Below, piece after piece: positions 42,788 to 52,472 of a stretch of DNA of 64,000 nt. The stretch lies in contig DATHDG010000011.1 of assembly GCA_035319125.1 (NCBI GenBank), positions 93,528 through 157,527 on the forward strand. The letters run 5' to 3'. The position numbers and the translations under genes were made by a program. The DNA is from Fen-1308 sp035319125 (lineage in GTDB: Bacteria > Nitrospirota > Thermodesulfovibrionia > Thermodesulfovibrionales > Dissulfurispiraceae). The number at the start of each line of letters is the position of its first letter. Positions within the stretch are counted from its first letter, which is position 1. Under the pieces are notes generated by a model that saw nothing but the letters and a program-made list of their open reading frames with translations, searched no databases and was not told the origin of the DNA.

Positions 42788-42864
42788 TGGTGCCCCCTGC
42801 AAGATTCGAACTTGCGGCCCCAGGTTTAGGAAACCTGTGCTCTATCCTACTGAGCTAAGGGGGC
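42788..42864 (-). tRNA. tRNA-Arg (anticodon CCT)
   Basis: A complete cloverleaf on the minus strand: acceptor GCCCCCT/AGGGGGC, D-arm, anticodon stem CAGGT/ACCTG around loop TTCCTAA (anticodon CCT, reading AGG), and T-loop TTCGAAT. The discriminator A and the terminal CCA are encoded. Confidence 0.95.
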
Positions 42865-42915
42865 TCAAGGTAAGTCTAAAATTATAACATAAACTGCTTC
42901 GAAAAAAACGTCACG

Positions 42916-43386
42916 CTAGAAGCCTTTATGCGGCCCGGTCAGGAGCTGCAAAGCCTTGTCTATCGCCGTGTCAGGCGTGTCTGCCTCGATGATGCCTTTA
43001 ATGTTCCACGTATTAATGCCGATTACGGGTTTGCCCATTTTCAGCGCAAAGGCCAGCTCTGATAGGGTGCCGTATTCGCCGCCTATTGTTATCAAGACAT
43101 CAGCTGTGCGAATGATTATGACGTTCCGGCCCTCTCCGAATCCGGTCGCAATAGGCACATCTATATAACTGTTCGCCATTTCTTTAGTAGGTTGGGGCAG
43201 GATTCCGACGGTCAATCCGCCGGCTGACTTTGCACCTCTGGCAGCTGCTTCCATGACCCCGCCCAAGCCGCCGCATACCAGAATGGCGCCGTGTTCCGCG
43301 ATCAATTTGCCGGTTCGTTCCGCCAGTTCAAGCTCTCGATCGTTAGCTCTGCCGGCGCCGATTACTCCGATTAAATGTTTGACCAT
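42916..43386 (-). CDS. TIGR00725 / LOG-type Rossmann nucleotide-binding protein
   Basis: A 156-residue Rossmann protein of the lysine-decarboxylase-like superfamily. Seen: IGVIGAGRANDRELELAERT at the N terminus, ILVCGGLGGVMEAAARGA, and the phosphate-binding GGEYGTLSELAFALKMGKP, corresponding to the PGGxGTxxE signature with an altered first residue. Relatives include LOG cytokinin-activating hydrolases and the molybdenum-cofactor carrier protein; the TIGR00725 branch to which this looks closest has no firmly established activity. It sits alone between two tRNA genes on the same strand. Confidence 0.85.
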   Translation of the reverse strand: MVKHLIGVIGAGRANDRELELAERTGKLIAEHGAILVCGGLGGVMEAAARGAKSAGGLTVGILPQPTKEMANSYIDVPIATGFGEGRNVIIIRTADVLITIGGEYGTLSELAFALKMGKPVIGINTWNIKGIIEADTPDTAIDKALQLLTGPHKGF

Positions 43387-43467
43387 ATACCCCCCTTTTC
43401 AGCGACCTGCGGGTTTGAAGGTCTATTCTAACATGGTATCTGATTGAGACGTTAGGAGGCAGAAAAA

Positions 43468-43544
<77 letters not shown>

Positions 43545-43603
43545 ATGAAAGCAGATTATTATAATACCACAAAACTCGATCCCGATTGTAGTGAGGATAC
43601 GGC

Positions 43604-44485
43604 TTAAGCAGATTTACTTGCCGTCGCAGACGACCTGTTTATCAAGTACACGGCAGATACAGCTATGGCTCCCCCTAAAATGGTCGAATGCTGCGGCACC
43701 TCTCCCAGAAATATCCAGCTCAGAAGCATTGCACTGGAGGGCACCAGGAAGACGAACGAACTCGTTCTGTATGATCCCAGCCTTTCCGCAGCGATGAAAT
43801 AAATTGTTGTGGCAAAATTGCTGGAAATAACGGACAAAAATATGAGATTGACCCAAAAAATTGTACTTTCATGCATGATGCCGGTGAGTCCTTCGGCTAA
43901 AACAGCGGGCAGAAACAACAGCGACGAAATGCCGTAAGTCAGAAAGCTGAAAATATACGGCGAAATGGTTTCCGCCGCCCGCTGGCTGCATATGGTTACG
44001 GTTGCCCATAGCAGCGCGCATAATACAAATAGCAAATTGCCGCTCATGAAGATCTGATGACTGTCGAAGCTCCATACTCTCAATAGCACTGCTGCGCCGG
44101 CCATACCGATAATGAGTCCTGCCATATCGCGCCTTGAAGCCTTTTTTCGAAAAAGTATTATCGTTAGCAGAAGGGTCATCAACGGCATTAAAGATGTCAC
44201 CAAAACACCGGCGGCGCCGGCAAGTCCGTGTTCAAGGCCTTTGAAAAAAAAGTACATGTAAGCGCTTATTGAAAGTGCGCCCATGACGCTATAGAACACG
44301 CCTGACCTGGACAGGGCTGACTGCCTCGGCATGAAAAAAAGCATCGGGACGAACGAGACGAAGCTAATGAAGAAGCGCCAAAAGCTGAGCACTTCAGGGG
44401 TGAGGTGCCTGGCCATGACTTTGGCTGAGACCCAGCTTCCGCCCCAGATTACCATTGATACAACTATAAGGAGTGTGAAGATCAA
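43604..44485 (-). CDS. EamA/DMT-superfamily transporter
   Basis: A 293-residue inner-membrane protein with ten predicted helices formed by two EamA repeats. The first repeat begins near IVVSMVIWGGSWVSAKVMAR with the conserved P-x-x-x-x-x-x-R element (LTPEVLSFWRFFISF). The first repeat ends SLMPLMTLLLTIILFRKKAS and the second ends LVPSSAMLLSWIFLGEVPQ. Members export amino acids, purines or other metabolites; the substrate is unknown. The start is a TTG 18 bases after the stop of the last glutamate-synthase gene on the same strand, so it may be read through from that operon. That position hints at amino-acid export, which is inference. Confidence 0.85.
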   Translation of the reverse strand: MIFTLLIVVSMVIWGGSWVSAKVMARHLTPEVLSFWRFFISFVSFVPMLFFMPRQSALSRSGVFYSVMGALSISAYMYFFFKGLEHGLAGAAGVLVTSLMPLMTLLLTIILFRKKASRRDMAGLIIGMAGAAVLLRVWSFDSHQIFMSGNLLFVLCALLWATVTICSQRAAETISPYIFSFLTYGISSLLFLPAVLAEGLTGIMHESTIFWVNLIFLSVISSNFATTIYFIAAERLGSYRTSSFVFLVPSSAMLLSWIFLGEVPQHSTILGGAIAVSAVYLINRSSATASKSA

Positions 44486-44503
44486 GGCGGAATTCTCTCT
44501 CTG

Positions 44504-46966
44504 TCAGATGTTCTCGACCATCTCCCATACGCCGCAGGGACATATCCCGGCGCAGAAGCCGCAGCCGATGCACTTGTCGTCATCCACAACGTATTCATAT
44601 GAACCGTCCTTGTGCTCTACTCTGCTGATGGCGCCCCAGTAGCAGGTCGCCTCGCACATATGGCAGTCGCGGCAGGTGCCGCATGACATGCAGGCCTCTC
44701 CGGCCTTCTCCATCGTCATCTCACCCTTGCAGACATCGTAATACTCGGCCTTGATCTTCTCATAAGCAATGGCCTGTTTGATCTCGGGCCGGCGCGGCGC
44801 ATGCATAACCTGCGCGTGTACGATATCTCCGACCACGCGGCCCTGGCCGATGGCATGGGTAATCAGGCCGAGCTGTGTCGCATCACCGATGGCAAAGACC
44901 TTTACGTCCGAGGTCTGATAGTTCTCGTTGATCGCGAGCCAGCCCCTCTCCGTGTTGATCGACTGAGGGATGAAGTCGAGAAGCGGCATGTCGCCGACGG
45001 ACATGATCGCCACATCAGCATCGATGTCCGAGCCGTCCTTGAAATACAATTTCTTTTTCTTCGCGTCATATCTGTCGGTAAAACGGGGCCAGATTATTTG
45101 CGTGCCTTTTGCCGTAGCGGTTTCCATTTCAACGCCGAAGGCCGCCGGTTTCTGGATATCGACTGCGACTACGGAAGCCGCGCCGTAATTATAGGCTTCG
45201 GATGCCACGTCCATTCCGACATTTCCAGCGCCGATAACCACGACCTTCCTGCCCTTCAGGTTCGGATGCCTGCCACTGTTTATGTTGCGGAGGAAATCAT
45301 AAGCGGAGGTTATATCCTCAGCCCCGGGGATGGGGATCATCCGCGGCTTGTGAGCTCCGCAGGCGATCACGACTATCTCATGGCTGTTGTAGATATCCTC
45401 AAACTTCTCCCTATCAACAGTGAATCCGAGATGCACATTCACACCGATCTCTCTGAAACGCGAGACCTCTTTTTCGAGTATCTGATGCGGCAGGCGCTCG
45501 CGAGGGATGCAGAGCTCCACTTTGCCTCCGAGCTTGTCTGCTGCTTCATAAATATCAACGGTGTGGCCCTTAAGTCCGAGCTGCCAGGCAGCGCTCATTC
45601 CGGCTGGTCCGCCGCCAATTACGGCAATGGAGTGTCCTGTCGGTTCTGCTTTTTTCGGCGCGGGAAGTTCAAGCGCGAGCGTTCCCATCTCATCTATATT
45701 GACCGGCTTGTCGAAATGCGCCCTCGAACAGCTCTGCATACAGAGGTTCGGACATACTTCACCGCAGACCGTGGCCGGTAGCGGGCTGTATTGAAGCACC
45801 AGTTCCAGGGCCTCGTTAAGCCTATCCTGGCGGATGAGGGCAGTGCGTTTATGGGTCGGTATCTTTGTCGGACATGCAAACGCGCATGGCGGAAGGAACT
45901 TCTCGTTAGACCATAGCGGCTTGTTACGCCTGTCCTTGCCCGTCGTGATGTACGGCAGTATTGTAAGGTCGTGGTCGAGATATTCTGCAAAGATGCCGCC
46001 CTGTCCGACTTCCTGCTCCCAGACTTCCTTTCTGAATTTTACGGTATTGAGCTTGTTCTTGCCCTTAAAGGTCTTCTTCTCCTGAGGGGTGTAAGCGATG
46101 AGCTTCTTCCAGTCATCTGATGAATGCGTCAGCTCTTCATAATGGGACATGCGATCGATCGCTTCGAGATATGGCTTCATGTTCTCAGTCAGCCATTCCC
46201 AATCCTGCGCGGTAAGCTCCTGAAGTTTAACATCACGCTCACTGAAGCCCTGTATATTGCCCCTGAAGTAGACGGTCCCGCCAACCATTCCGACGCACGG
46301 GCGGTAGCCGAGCACATTGTCAGGGTTCCTCGGTTCGATACCGCAGACGACCGCAATGCCGCCTGCCTTGAATTCGGCGAAGGAGTCGCCTACACTTCTG
46401 AAGTACCAGGACTGCGGGGGATCGAAGCGCGGATTGCGTTTGGTCATAGTGTCGCATCGGGCTCCACCACTTCCCTGCACGTAGAGGATGCCTTGAGCAG
46501 CGGCATTGAACGCTCCGTTGGTCACGTCGCCCAGGACGGTTATTTTTGCGCCGCAGTTGATCCAGCCTACGTCGTCCGATGCGCCTCCCCTGATAACAAT
46601 CTCTGTGCCGTCCATTCCCATGCTTCCGACTCTTTGGCCTGCCGGACCGTCAATCGTTATTTTCACCGCGCCGTCTTTTGGCCAGATGCGGCCTCCCATG
46701 CCGTGCTGCCCGTCGGATTTGATAGTGATGTTTCGTGCACCGTCGGCAACCGCCTGCTGAATGCGCTCCTCGAGTATGCGGGAGGGGACGCGCTCACCGT
46801 TGACGTTGCCGTAAATGACGGCATTATTTGACGTCATATCCATTTCAACGGGTGTTATTGTGGCTGGTTTCGAACTCGCCCCTGAGGATCTCATGCCTCT
46901 GTCTTGCGATTTGGGCGCAATAAATTGCTCCCCTACGTTTGATTTGACTTTCTTTTTAGCAGGCAT
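44504..46966 (-). CDS. GXGXG-domain / GltD-like NAD(P)H oxidoreductase / ferredoxin fusion (glutamate synthase-like)
   Basis: An 820-residue, three-part protein. Residues ~40-260 are the right-handed beta-helix GXGXG domain of the glutamate synthase large subunit (IKSDGQHGMGGRIWPKDGA, GDVTNGAFNAAAQGILYVQG). Residues ~345-735 are a GltD-like flavoprotein: Cys-rich entry (CAFACPTKIPTHKR, CGEVCPNLCMQSC), FAD motif IAVIGGGPAGMSAAWQLG, NAD(P)H motif VVVIGAGNVGMDVASEA and AIGDATQLGLITHAIGQG. The C terminus adds ferredoxin-type clusters in CMSCGTCRDCHMCEATC and CIGCGFCAGICPCGVWEM. In ordinary bacteria GXGXG is in GltB and the flavoprotein is GltD; the fusion implies a split complex with the FMN protein encoded just upstream (11-base overlap). 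Confidence 0.9.
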   Translation of the reverse strand: MPAKKKVKSNVGEQFIAPKSQDRGMRSSGASSKPATITPVEMDMTSNNAVIYGNVNGERVPSRILEERIQQAVADGARNITIKSDGQHGMGGRIWPKDGAVKITIDGPAGQRVGSMGMDGTEIVIRGGASDDVGWINCGAKITVLGDVTNGAFNAAAQGILYVQGSGGARCDTMTKRNPRFDPPQSWYFRSVGDSFAEFKAGGIAVVCGIEPRNPDNVLGYRPCVGMVGGTVYFRGNIQGFSERDVKLQELTAQDWEWLTENMKPYLEAIDRMSHYEELTHSSDDWKKLIAYTPQEKKTFKGKNKLNTVKFRKEVWEQEVGQGGIFAEYLDHDLTILPYITTGKDRRNKPLWSNEKFLPPCAFACPTKIPTHKRTALIRQDRLNEALELVLQYSPLPATVCGEVCPNLCMQSCSRAHFDKPVNIDEMGTLALELPAPKKAEPTGHSIAVIGGGPAGMSAAWQLGLKGHTVDIYEAADKLGGKVELCIPRERLPHQILEKEVSRFREIGVNVHLGFTVDREKFEDIYNSHEIVVIACGAHKPRMIPIPGAEDITSAYDFLRNINSGRHPNLKGRKVVVIGAGNVGMDVASEAYNYGAASVVAVDIQKPAAFGVEMETATAKGTQIIWPRFTDRYDAKKKKLYFKDGSDIDADVAIMSVGDMPLLDFIPQSINTERGWLAINENYQTSDVKVFAIGDATQLGLITHAIGQGRVVGDIVHAQVMHAPRRPEIKQAIAYEKIKAEYYDVCKGEMTMEKAGEACMSCGTCRDCHMCEATCYWGAISRVEHKDGSYEYVVDDDKCIGCGFCAGICPCGVWEMVENI

Positions 46967-48614
46967 AGTTTATCTCCAACCTTTCGGCTATTGCTTTGTC
47001 TTCAATGCTCAAGCCGTCGGACATGCCGATCGGCAATTCGGTCGACCTTCCCATCGGCGCAAATATTTTCTTCAGCTCCACATCGGCCGATTTGAATACT
47101 TCCACAACCCGCTCGGCGACCTTGTCTGCATCGAGCCTCCGATATAGTTTGGGGTCTTGCGTTGTTATGCCCCTGGGGCATTTTCCGGTGTTGCATAAAT
47201 TGCAACGATTGTATTCATCTCCGAAACAATCCGCAGCGGCCTGCATGATATATTTGCCGATGGATACGCAAGATGCCCCCAGCAAGATCAGAGCCGCCGC
47301 ATTTGCTCCGAGGTTGCCTTTTTTACCGACTCCTCCGGCAGCGATGAGAGGCAGCTCGTTCTGCTTGCCTTGCTTCACCAGGTCGAGGTAGCATTCCCTG
47401 AGGTTCGATGCAATAGGATGCCCCATCTTGTCCATCGAGACATTGTATGCGGCGCCTGTTCCGCCGTCTTCACCATCGATGCTCAGGGCTGCAGCGTACG
47501 GGTTCCGGGCGAGATTGTTCAGAACAGCCCGTGCTGTTTGCGTCCCCGAGATCTTCGGGTATACCGGGACCCTGAACCCCCAAGCCATGGACATGGACTG
47601 GATCATCTTCGTGACGGATTCTTCGATTGAATACTGCGTTTGATGTGTTGGCGGCGAAGCCAGGTCTATGAATTGCGGAACGCCGCGGATCTTCGATATG
47701 AGTTTCAGCACCTTCTCAGCCATAAGCAATCCGCCGTCGCCCGGCTTTGCTCCCTGGCCGTACTTTATCTCTATGGCTGCCGGGTCTTCTATCATGTGCG
47801 GGAGCGCGCGCACGATTTCATCCCACCCGAAGTAGCCTGATGCGATCTGGATAATGAAATATTTCAGGAACCTCGATTTCAGCAGCCTCTCCGGCATACC
47901 GCCTTCGCCAGAGGCCATTACAACAGGAAGCCCTTCGACTTCATTAAGATAAGTGATGCCCATTGCCAAGCCCTCCCACATCGGCGGAGAGAGTGCGCCT
48001 ACGGACATGCTTCCGATCATGATGGGATAAATTTCTCTTACCGGTGGCATGAACTTTTCGCTCTTGTCGACTGAAAGCTTGCCGTCGGTTGTGATAAGGG
48101 GCATCTCTTCAGGTGAGAGCATTCTGCCAAGAAGGCTTCTCACTCTGAACTCATGCCTTCCGGCATCCAGCGCAGGGTCGGTAAGCATCGATATCCTCGT
48201 GAATTTAAGTCTGTCGAGGGTAGAGATGGATGGATCGTTTCTCCTCCCGCCCCTTTTATAGCCGTCTCCACCCTTGTTCTTGTAATGAAGGAATTTATTC
48301 TGAAAATTGAATTCAGGCTCTATGGCCTCATTCGGGCATACCAGCACGCAGGTTGCACACCCGGTGCAGTATCTTTCCATGTCCAGCACCTGTTCTACTA
48401 CCTGCACCACGCTTCTCTCCGAAGTCGGAGCTGGAACCGGGCCTTCCGATCTGACGATCCTGCGGACCTTTACGGCAGGCTGTATCGCTTTTACCGGGCA
48501 GACTGCGGTGCATCTGCCGCACCTCTTGCAGCGGTCTTCTCTCCACCGGATTATATACGGCATCTCTCTTACCGAGAGGCCATGATTGTTGTCTAACCTT
48601 GCAGCTGGTTCCAT
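46956..48614 (-). CDS. FMN-binding glutamate synthase domain protein with N-terminal ferredoxin domain
   Basis: A 552-residue archaeal-type GltB central-domain protein. The N-terminal ~100 residues hold two Cys clusters (RCKRCGRCTAVCPVKAI; YCTGCATCVLVCPNEAI). The TIM-barrel FMN domain follows, with intact catalytic elements: SGEGGMPERLL, IKYGQGAKPGDGG, SIDGEDGGTGAAYNVSMDK and AAGGVGKKGNLGANAAALIL. The Cys triad of the GltB Fe-S site is present (NRCNLCNTGKCPRGI). It would convert 2-oxoglutarate plus ammonia from the GATase into two-electron-reduced product glutamate. AGGAGG precedes the ATG, inside the end of the GATase gene (22-base overlap). It overlaps the GXGXG-GltD gene downstream. Confidence 0.92.
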   Translation of the reverse strand: MEPAARLDNNHGLSVREMPYIIRWREDRCKRCGRCTAVCPVKAIQPAVKVRRIVRSEGPVPAPTSERSVVQVVEQVLDMERYCTGCATCVLVCPNEAIEPEFNFQNKFLHYKNKGGDGYKRGGRRNDPSISTLDRLKFTRISMLTDPALDAGRHEFRVRSLLGRMLSPEEMPLITTDGKLSVDKSEKFMPPVREIYPIMIGSMSVGALSPPMWEGLAMGITYLNEVEGLPVVMASGEGGMPERLLKSRFLKYFIIQIASGYFGWDEIVRALPHMIEDPAAIEIKYGQGAKPGDGGLLMAEKVLKLISKIRGVPQFIDLASPPTHQTQYSIEESVTKMIQSMSMAWGFRVPVYPKISGTQTARAVLNNLARNPYAAALSIDGEDGGTGAAYNVSMDKMGHPIASNLRECYLDLVKQGKQNELPLIAAGGVGKKGNLGANAAALILLGASCVSIGKYIMQAAADCFGDEYNRCNLCNTGKCPRGITTQDPKLYRRLDADKVAERVVEVFKSADVELKKIFAPMGRSTELPIGMSDGLSIEDKAIAERLEINYAC

Positions 48615-49702
48615 ACCTTAACCTCCTGTGCCCGTGGTGAAACGACTACCAGGTCATATTTCATCGGAAATATATCCTTGCTCTTGTCCCTGCCGGGCAG
48701 CACGCGGTCAACTCCGCATTCCTCCGACATGAGGGCGAATTTCCCCTTGCCGCCGGCCACAATTCCGGGACGCAGTTTCTTCGAGTCATGAGCCATAAAA
48801 CACGCGCCGTCAGGCGTGAAGCCGATGACGCAGTTCGGTCCGTCGATGCAGAGAGGCCGCAGGGAATGTCTCAGCAGTTGAAGCGCCTCCGCATCTGATC
48901 GCCTGTCAGCCTCGCTTTTATTCAGAGGTGTTATCACATCCTTGTAGTAGCGAAGCGGCAGGCCAAGCTTTCTCACGGTGTAATGGAGTATGTGCGTGAA
49001 GACTTCGCTGTCGCTGTTGTATCCGCTGTACCCCGGGAACCCTCTGCTCGTCAGGAACTCTCTTATAGGTACGAAGGCCGTATTTTCGCCGTTTGTCATC
49101 GAGCAGAATCCCTGTATGAAGAAAGGGTGGCACGCATAAAGGTAAATTGCGTAATTAGTGTTCTGTCTGCCCTGAGCAAAGACTATCTTTGCCTTTATCT
49201 CATCACGGTCCAGGCCGAAGAACTCGCCCACCTGAAGCGGATCGCCGACTTCTTTCAAAGTGATCACATCTGGATAAAAAGAAAACACGAAAATGGATTC
49301 ATTTGATTCGCCAAGCTTCCTCAGCGCCAGCCGGGTTTTCATGAGAAGGTCTTCTTTATCCTCAGTCGATTTATGCCTGAAGGAGTCCGGATAGTTGTAA
49401 ACCCTTGCGAAATAATATTCATGCGGAACGACGCCTTTGATTTTTTTTATCTTCGGGGCCCAGACATAGAGGAGCTCGAAGCCGAGCTTGTCCATGTAGT
49501 CATCGACGACCCGCCCGCCGTCTCTCGTACATATGCCTGAGAGTATCGGGAATTGCTTGAGGTTTTCGAATTCTCCGCTCAGGTCCCTCATGGTAATGCC
49601 GAGGCCGCTTCCGTCATTGCCTTCCTTCATCGTCTCCAGGGCCAGGATGTTCTCTATAGGCGAGAAATATTCGTCGGACGTTATTGCAGCAAGTCTGCAC
49701 AT
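48593..49702 (-). CDS. class II glutamine amidotransferase (stand-alone GltB N-terminal domain)
   Basis: A 369-residue Ntn-type glutaminase. The sequence begins MCRLAAI, placing the catalytic Cys at position 2 so that removal of Met exposes the nucleophile. Conserved elements are MKEGNDGSGLGI (the ...DGSG loop), FCSMTNGENTAFVPIREFL, SGYNSDSEVFTHIL and GPNCVIGFTPDGACFMA. In archaeal-type split glutamate synthase this subunit releases ammonia from glutamine for the FMN domain. GAGGTGA seven bases before the ATG is a good ribosome-binding site. It is first gene of the downstream transcription unit, after a leader containing a terminator-like hairpin. Confidence 0.9.
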   Translation of the reverse strand: MCRLAAITSDEYFSPIENILALETMKEGNDGSGLGITMRDLSGEFENLKQFPILSGICTRDGGRVVDDYMDKLGFELLYVWAPKIKKIKGVVPHEYYFARVYNYPDSFRHKSTEDKEDLLMKTRLALRKLGESNESIFVFSFYPDVITLKEVGDPLQVGEFFGLDRDEIKAKIVFAQGRQNTNYAIYLYACHPFFIQGFCSMTNGENTAFVPIREFLTSRGFPGYSGYNSDSEVFTHILHYTVRKLGLPLRYYKDVITPLNKSEADRRSDAEALQLLRHSLRPLCIDGPNCVIGFTPDGACFMAHDSKKLRPGIVAGGKGKFALMSEECGVDRVLPGRDKSKDIFPMKYDLVVVSPRAQEVKVWNQLQG

Positions 49703-49730
49703 TGTTTATCACCTCGTGGTCAGGTTTCTG

Positions 49731-49768
49731 AAAAAAGAGCGTCTCGACCCTGCTTCTGGTAGAGACGC
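49731..49768 (-). terminator. terminator/attenuator hairpin between the two glutamate-synthase gene sets
   Basis: On the minus strand 49768-49758 pairs with 49749-49739 (11-bp stem, one mismatch; core GCGTCTC/GAGACGC), loop of 8, followed by six U residues (49736-49731). It ends the upstream set, and may also act as attenuator for the downstream GATase gene, because an extended -10 lies just upstream of the hairpin. Confidence 0.75.
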
Positions 49769-49783
49769 CGGAACAAGCTTTTA

Positions 49784-49792
49784 ATTATATCA
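49784..49792 (-). promoter_or_regulatory. extended -10 element for the second glutamate-synthase unit
   Basis: The minus strand reads TGATATAAT, a perfect TGn-TATAAT. Transcription would begin near 49777, giving a ~75-base leader that includes the terminator-like hairpin before the GATase ATG (49702). No convincing -35. Confidence 0.45.
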
Positions 49793-49814
49793 GATCAGCT
49801 GGAAAGAGATTATA

Positions 49815-52472
49815 TCAATCTTCCTCTTCCCACTCTTCGTTCATCGCAACGGCAGTGGCGGCCGACCCCGAAAGTACGGACAGCTTCACCGCACCGATCG
49901 TCCGATAGACTTCTTCGGGCTTGCGGAGCTCCCCGTCAACGGTCAACAGGTCATCTATGCTGATGCCGAACAATCTTTCATTCTCTTTAAGATAAGGGAG
50001 TATCAGCTTCCAGTCCTTTTTCCTGAACGGAAATATCTGGCCGCCGTTCAACTGTTCGTCTACGATTGTATGTTTCGGGTCGCGGACAAAGATCGCTCCG
50101 CCCGAAGCGAGCGAGAAGATATTCGACCCTGGGTATGGCGTTTCAAGCTCCATCATCTTGCCGTTCTTGTCAAAGGTCACGCCGTTGAGGATAATGAATC
50201 CGCCGCCCTTATACGGGTCACCAGCCATGAAGGATTCTGCCAGATAGTCAAGCGCGGTGCCGTTTATCACCACCCTGGGTTTGCCGCAGGCATTGATAAG
50301 AGGACGCCCTGCCGCATTCCCGAGAACGTAGACTTCTCCGCCCTTGGCGCCGTACATGAATGTCTGTCCGACGTCTCCATGCACGACGAGTTTGCCCGAC
50401 TTCATGATCTGCCCGAGCTGGTCCTGTGCATTACCGTGAACATGGATTTCAAGCCCGTCCATGCCTGAGCCAAGATAATCTCCCGAAGAACCGAAAGCGT
50501 CTATGCGCACACCGCTTGTGTCGGGGCCCAACCCGCACCCCAGAAAACGCTGGCCGCGATGACCGAAACAGATAAACTTTTTCCAGCCGAGTTTGTACGC
50601 GTCCGATATGAGGCGGGCGAACGAGTCGTCGCCTTCAGGAGGAAACAGGCCTGCATCTGCTGCAAGGACTTTTTCTCCCTTCTGCGGCGCTCGTAATGCA
50701 CTCCGGGTATCGAATTCGATCCTGCGGTATGACGAAGCTTCCCTGGTGTCTGAGATCGCAGGCATGGACCTGAAAATGGAGTCCAGAGCGCCGGATACCA
50801 TCTCAAGCATCGACCGCCGCCTCAGATTGCCCGTGGAGTAGCGCCGATCAAGCAGCAGCCTCAAAACAAGTATCGATTTCTCGCGCATTTTGTCTTTTGC
50901 GGCAAGAGCTGTGACATGGTCGAGGAATGAAGATAAATGCGCGTAATCCCAGGCAGCCATGCGATTCTTTATTTCTGTGAAGACCTTTTCCGTATTGCCC
51001 TCGGTCAGGTCTTTAGTAACGATTTCGAATAAAGCAGGGTCGGAAGCCGCTGCCGCCTTCAAGTTCATCCGGCTGTCAAGAGGCGCCTTGTCCGTCGGAA
51101 CGTCAACGAGCCGTCCGAATTTATCCGTGCATGTCAGATTCATTACTCCCGGCGCGGACTCTTTAATCGAAAAAATGAATGCGCCGCCGTCGGTGTAGCT
51201 GCCGCCTCGCGCGTTCCAGTAGTGGTCCGCTATTTTGCCGAAACGCGGGTCTTCCGCCGCCAGACTCTCAAGAGTGGCATCGATTGCCTGCTTCTCCGAG
51301 CAGATCAGGCCTATCTCAACTTCACCTTTCTGGAGGGCAAACACCTGCGGCCGCAGCATCGCCGTATCAGTGATTCCGATGAGCTGAAGTTGTTTGTTCA
51401 TGACATCGTTGCGGGCGATGATAAAGAACCACGGACCGTCCGGAGAGCCGTGAATGTGGGCAGCCTGGATCTGTCTGTAGATCAGCTGCTTTTCTCTGGG
51501 CAGATGATCGAAGTCCATCTCGGCCGTGGGGGCGAGCGCTTCGATTATGTACTCAAGGGGATATCCGTAGACCCTGTTCAGCAGATCGAAAACCTGCACT
51601 GAGACTTCCGTATCCGTGAGGAACAGAGGATATACATTCCGCTGGCGCAGATAGTCGGTGACGGAATAATAGTTAGCAAAATCTCCGTTGTGCACCAGGG
51701 CTTCATTCAGTCCGATAAACGGATGAGCCCCGCCCGGATGCCAGACGCGGCCTTTGGTGGGATAGCGCTGATGCGCAATCCATATGTTCGCCTTGAAATC
51801 TTCCAGCTTATAGTATTGGGCAACCTGTTCGGCGTAGCCCACGATTTTCAGTATCATCATGTTCTTGCCGTGAGAAAGCACAAAGGCCTTCTTCTCGCCG
51901 AGGGAACTGTAAAAGGCGAGATTCAGCTGGTAGCTGTTCTGATATATGAACTCTTCCTCGGCCCTTTCAGCCGACAGCACTTCCAATCCGCGATCTTTTT
52001 GAAATTTAGCCAGGACATCGGGCTTCACACGTATAAAGTAGCGTTTTACCGCAGGCGGCTTGACTTCAAGTCCGGCGATGTCCCTGTAATCGTCGATCGT
52101 GTCGATGAAGGCTTCATGCGTAACGTTGAAGTGCGGGCGAATAAAGCGGGCTTCCATATCGTGCGCGGCTGAATCGTCGAGAATTGCAACCTGCAAAATG
52201 TATGTATTATCGAGCGTGTCCTGATCGACCCCCAATGTCGCCGGGGTGAGGCCGGCGGCAGCAAGTCCTCCGCCTTTACCGTTTCCCCTGTTGTGCATCT
52301 GCACAGAAGGCGTGAATATGTGGCGCCCGCCGACCGGAATGTTACATACAAAGCCGGTAACGCCGCAGCCGCCTTCTTCAATTTCGCTCCCTTCCCGTTT
52401 GACGAGCCTGTCGGCTTCCCGGAAATAGTGGCGGGATTTTATAATAGCATCCGAGATGCTCTTCTGTTTCAT
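49815..52472 (-). CDS. glutamate synthase-like protein: class II GATase plus C-terminal GXGXG domain
   Basis: An 885-residue fusion. The N-terminal ~35 residues end at GGCGVTGF, where Cys36 aligns with the mature N-terminal Cys of GltB after propeptide removal. The GATase domain (to ~430) has QMHNRGNGKGGGLA, RYPTKGRVWHPGGAHPFIG, NEALVHNGDFANY and LTDTEVSVQVFDLL. A middle region of unknown role follows, then the GXGXG beta-helix (~650-820: GLGPDTSGVRIDAFGSSGDY, KSGKLVVHGDVGQTFMYG, AAGRPLINACGKPRVVINGT). Canonical GltB has the FMN domain between these two parts; here it is missing and is encoded by the adjacent gene (4-base overlap). It is the last gene of the upstream transcription unit. Confidence 0.9.
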   Translation of the reverse strand: MKQKSISDAIIKSRHYFREADRLVKREGSEIEEGGCGVTGFVCNIPVGGRHIFTPSVQMHNRGNGKGGGLAAAGLTPATLGVDQDTLDNTYILQVAILDDSAAHDMEARFIRPHFNVTHEAFIDTIDDYRDIAGLEVKPPAVKRYFIRVKPDVLAKFQKDRGLEVLSAERAEEEFIYQNSYQLNLAFYSSLGEKKAFVLSHGKNMMILKIVGYAEQVAQYYKLEDFKANIWIAHQRYPTKGRVWHPGGAHPFIGLNEALVHNGDFANYYSVTDYLRQRNVYPLFLTDTEVSVQVFDLLNRVYGYPLEYIIEALAPTAEMDFDHLPREKQLIYRQIQAAHIHGSPDGPWFFIIARNDVMNKQLQLIGITDTAMLRPQVFALQKGEVEIGLICSEKQAIDATLESLAAEDPRFGKIADHYWNARGGSYTDGGAFIFSIKESAPGVMNLTCTDKFGRLVDVPTDKAPLDSRMNLKAAAASDPALFEIVTKDLTEGNTEKVFTEIKNRMAAWDYAHLSSFLDHVTALAAKDKMREKSILVLRLLLDRRYSTGNLRRRSMLEMVSGALDSIFRSMPAISDTREASSYRRIEFDTRSALRAPQKGEKVLAADAGLFPPEGDDSFARLISDAYKLGWKKFICFGHRGQRFLGCGLGPDTSGVRIDAFGSSGDYLGSGMDGLEIHVHGNAQDQLGQIMKSGKLVVHGDVGQTFMYGAKGGEVYVLGNAAGRPLINACGKPRVVINGTALDYLAESFMAGDPYKGGGFIILNGVTFDKNGKMMELETPYPGSNIFSLASGGAIFVRDPKHTIVDEQLNGGQIFPFRKKDWKLILPYLKENERLFGISIDDLLTVDGELRKPEEVYRTIGAVKLSVLSGSAATAVAMNEEWEEED

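Noticed and set aside
44801..45781. 326-codon plus-strand open frame opposite the GltD fusion
   Set aside because: Antisense to a strongly conserved flavoprotein; His/Arg-rich translation without domains.
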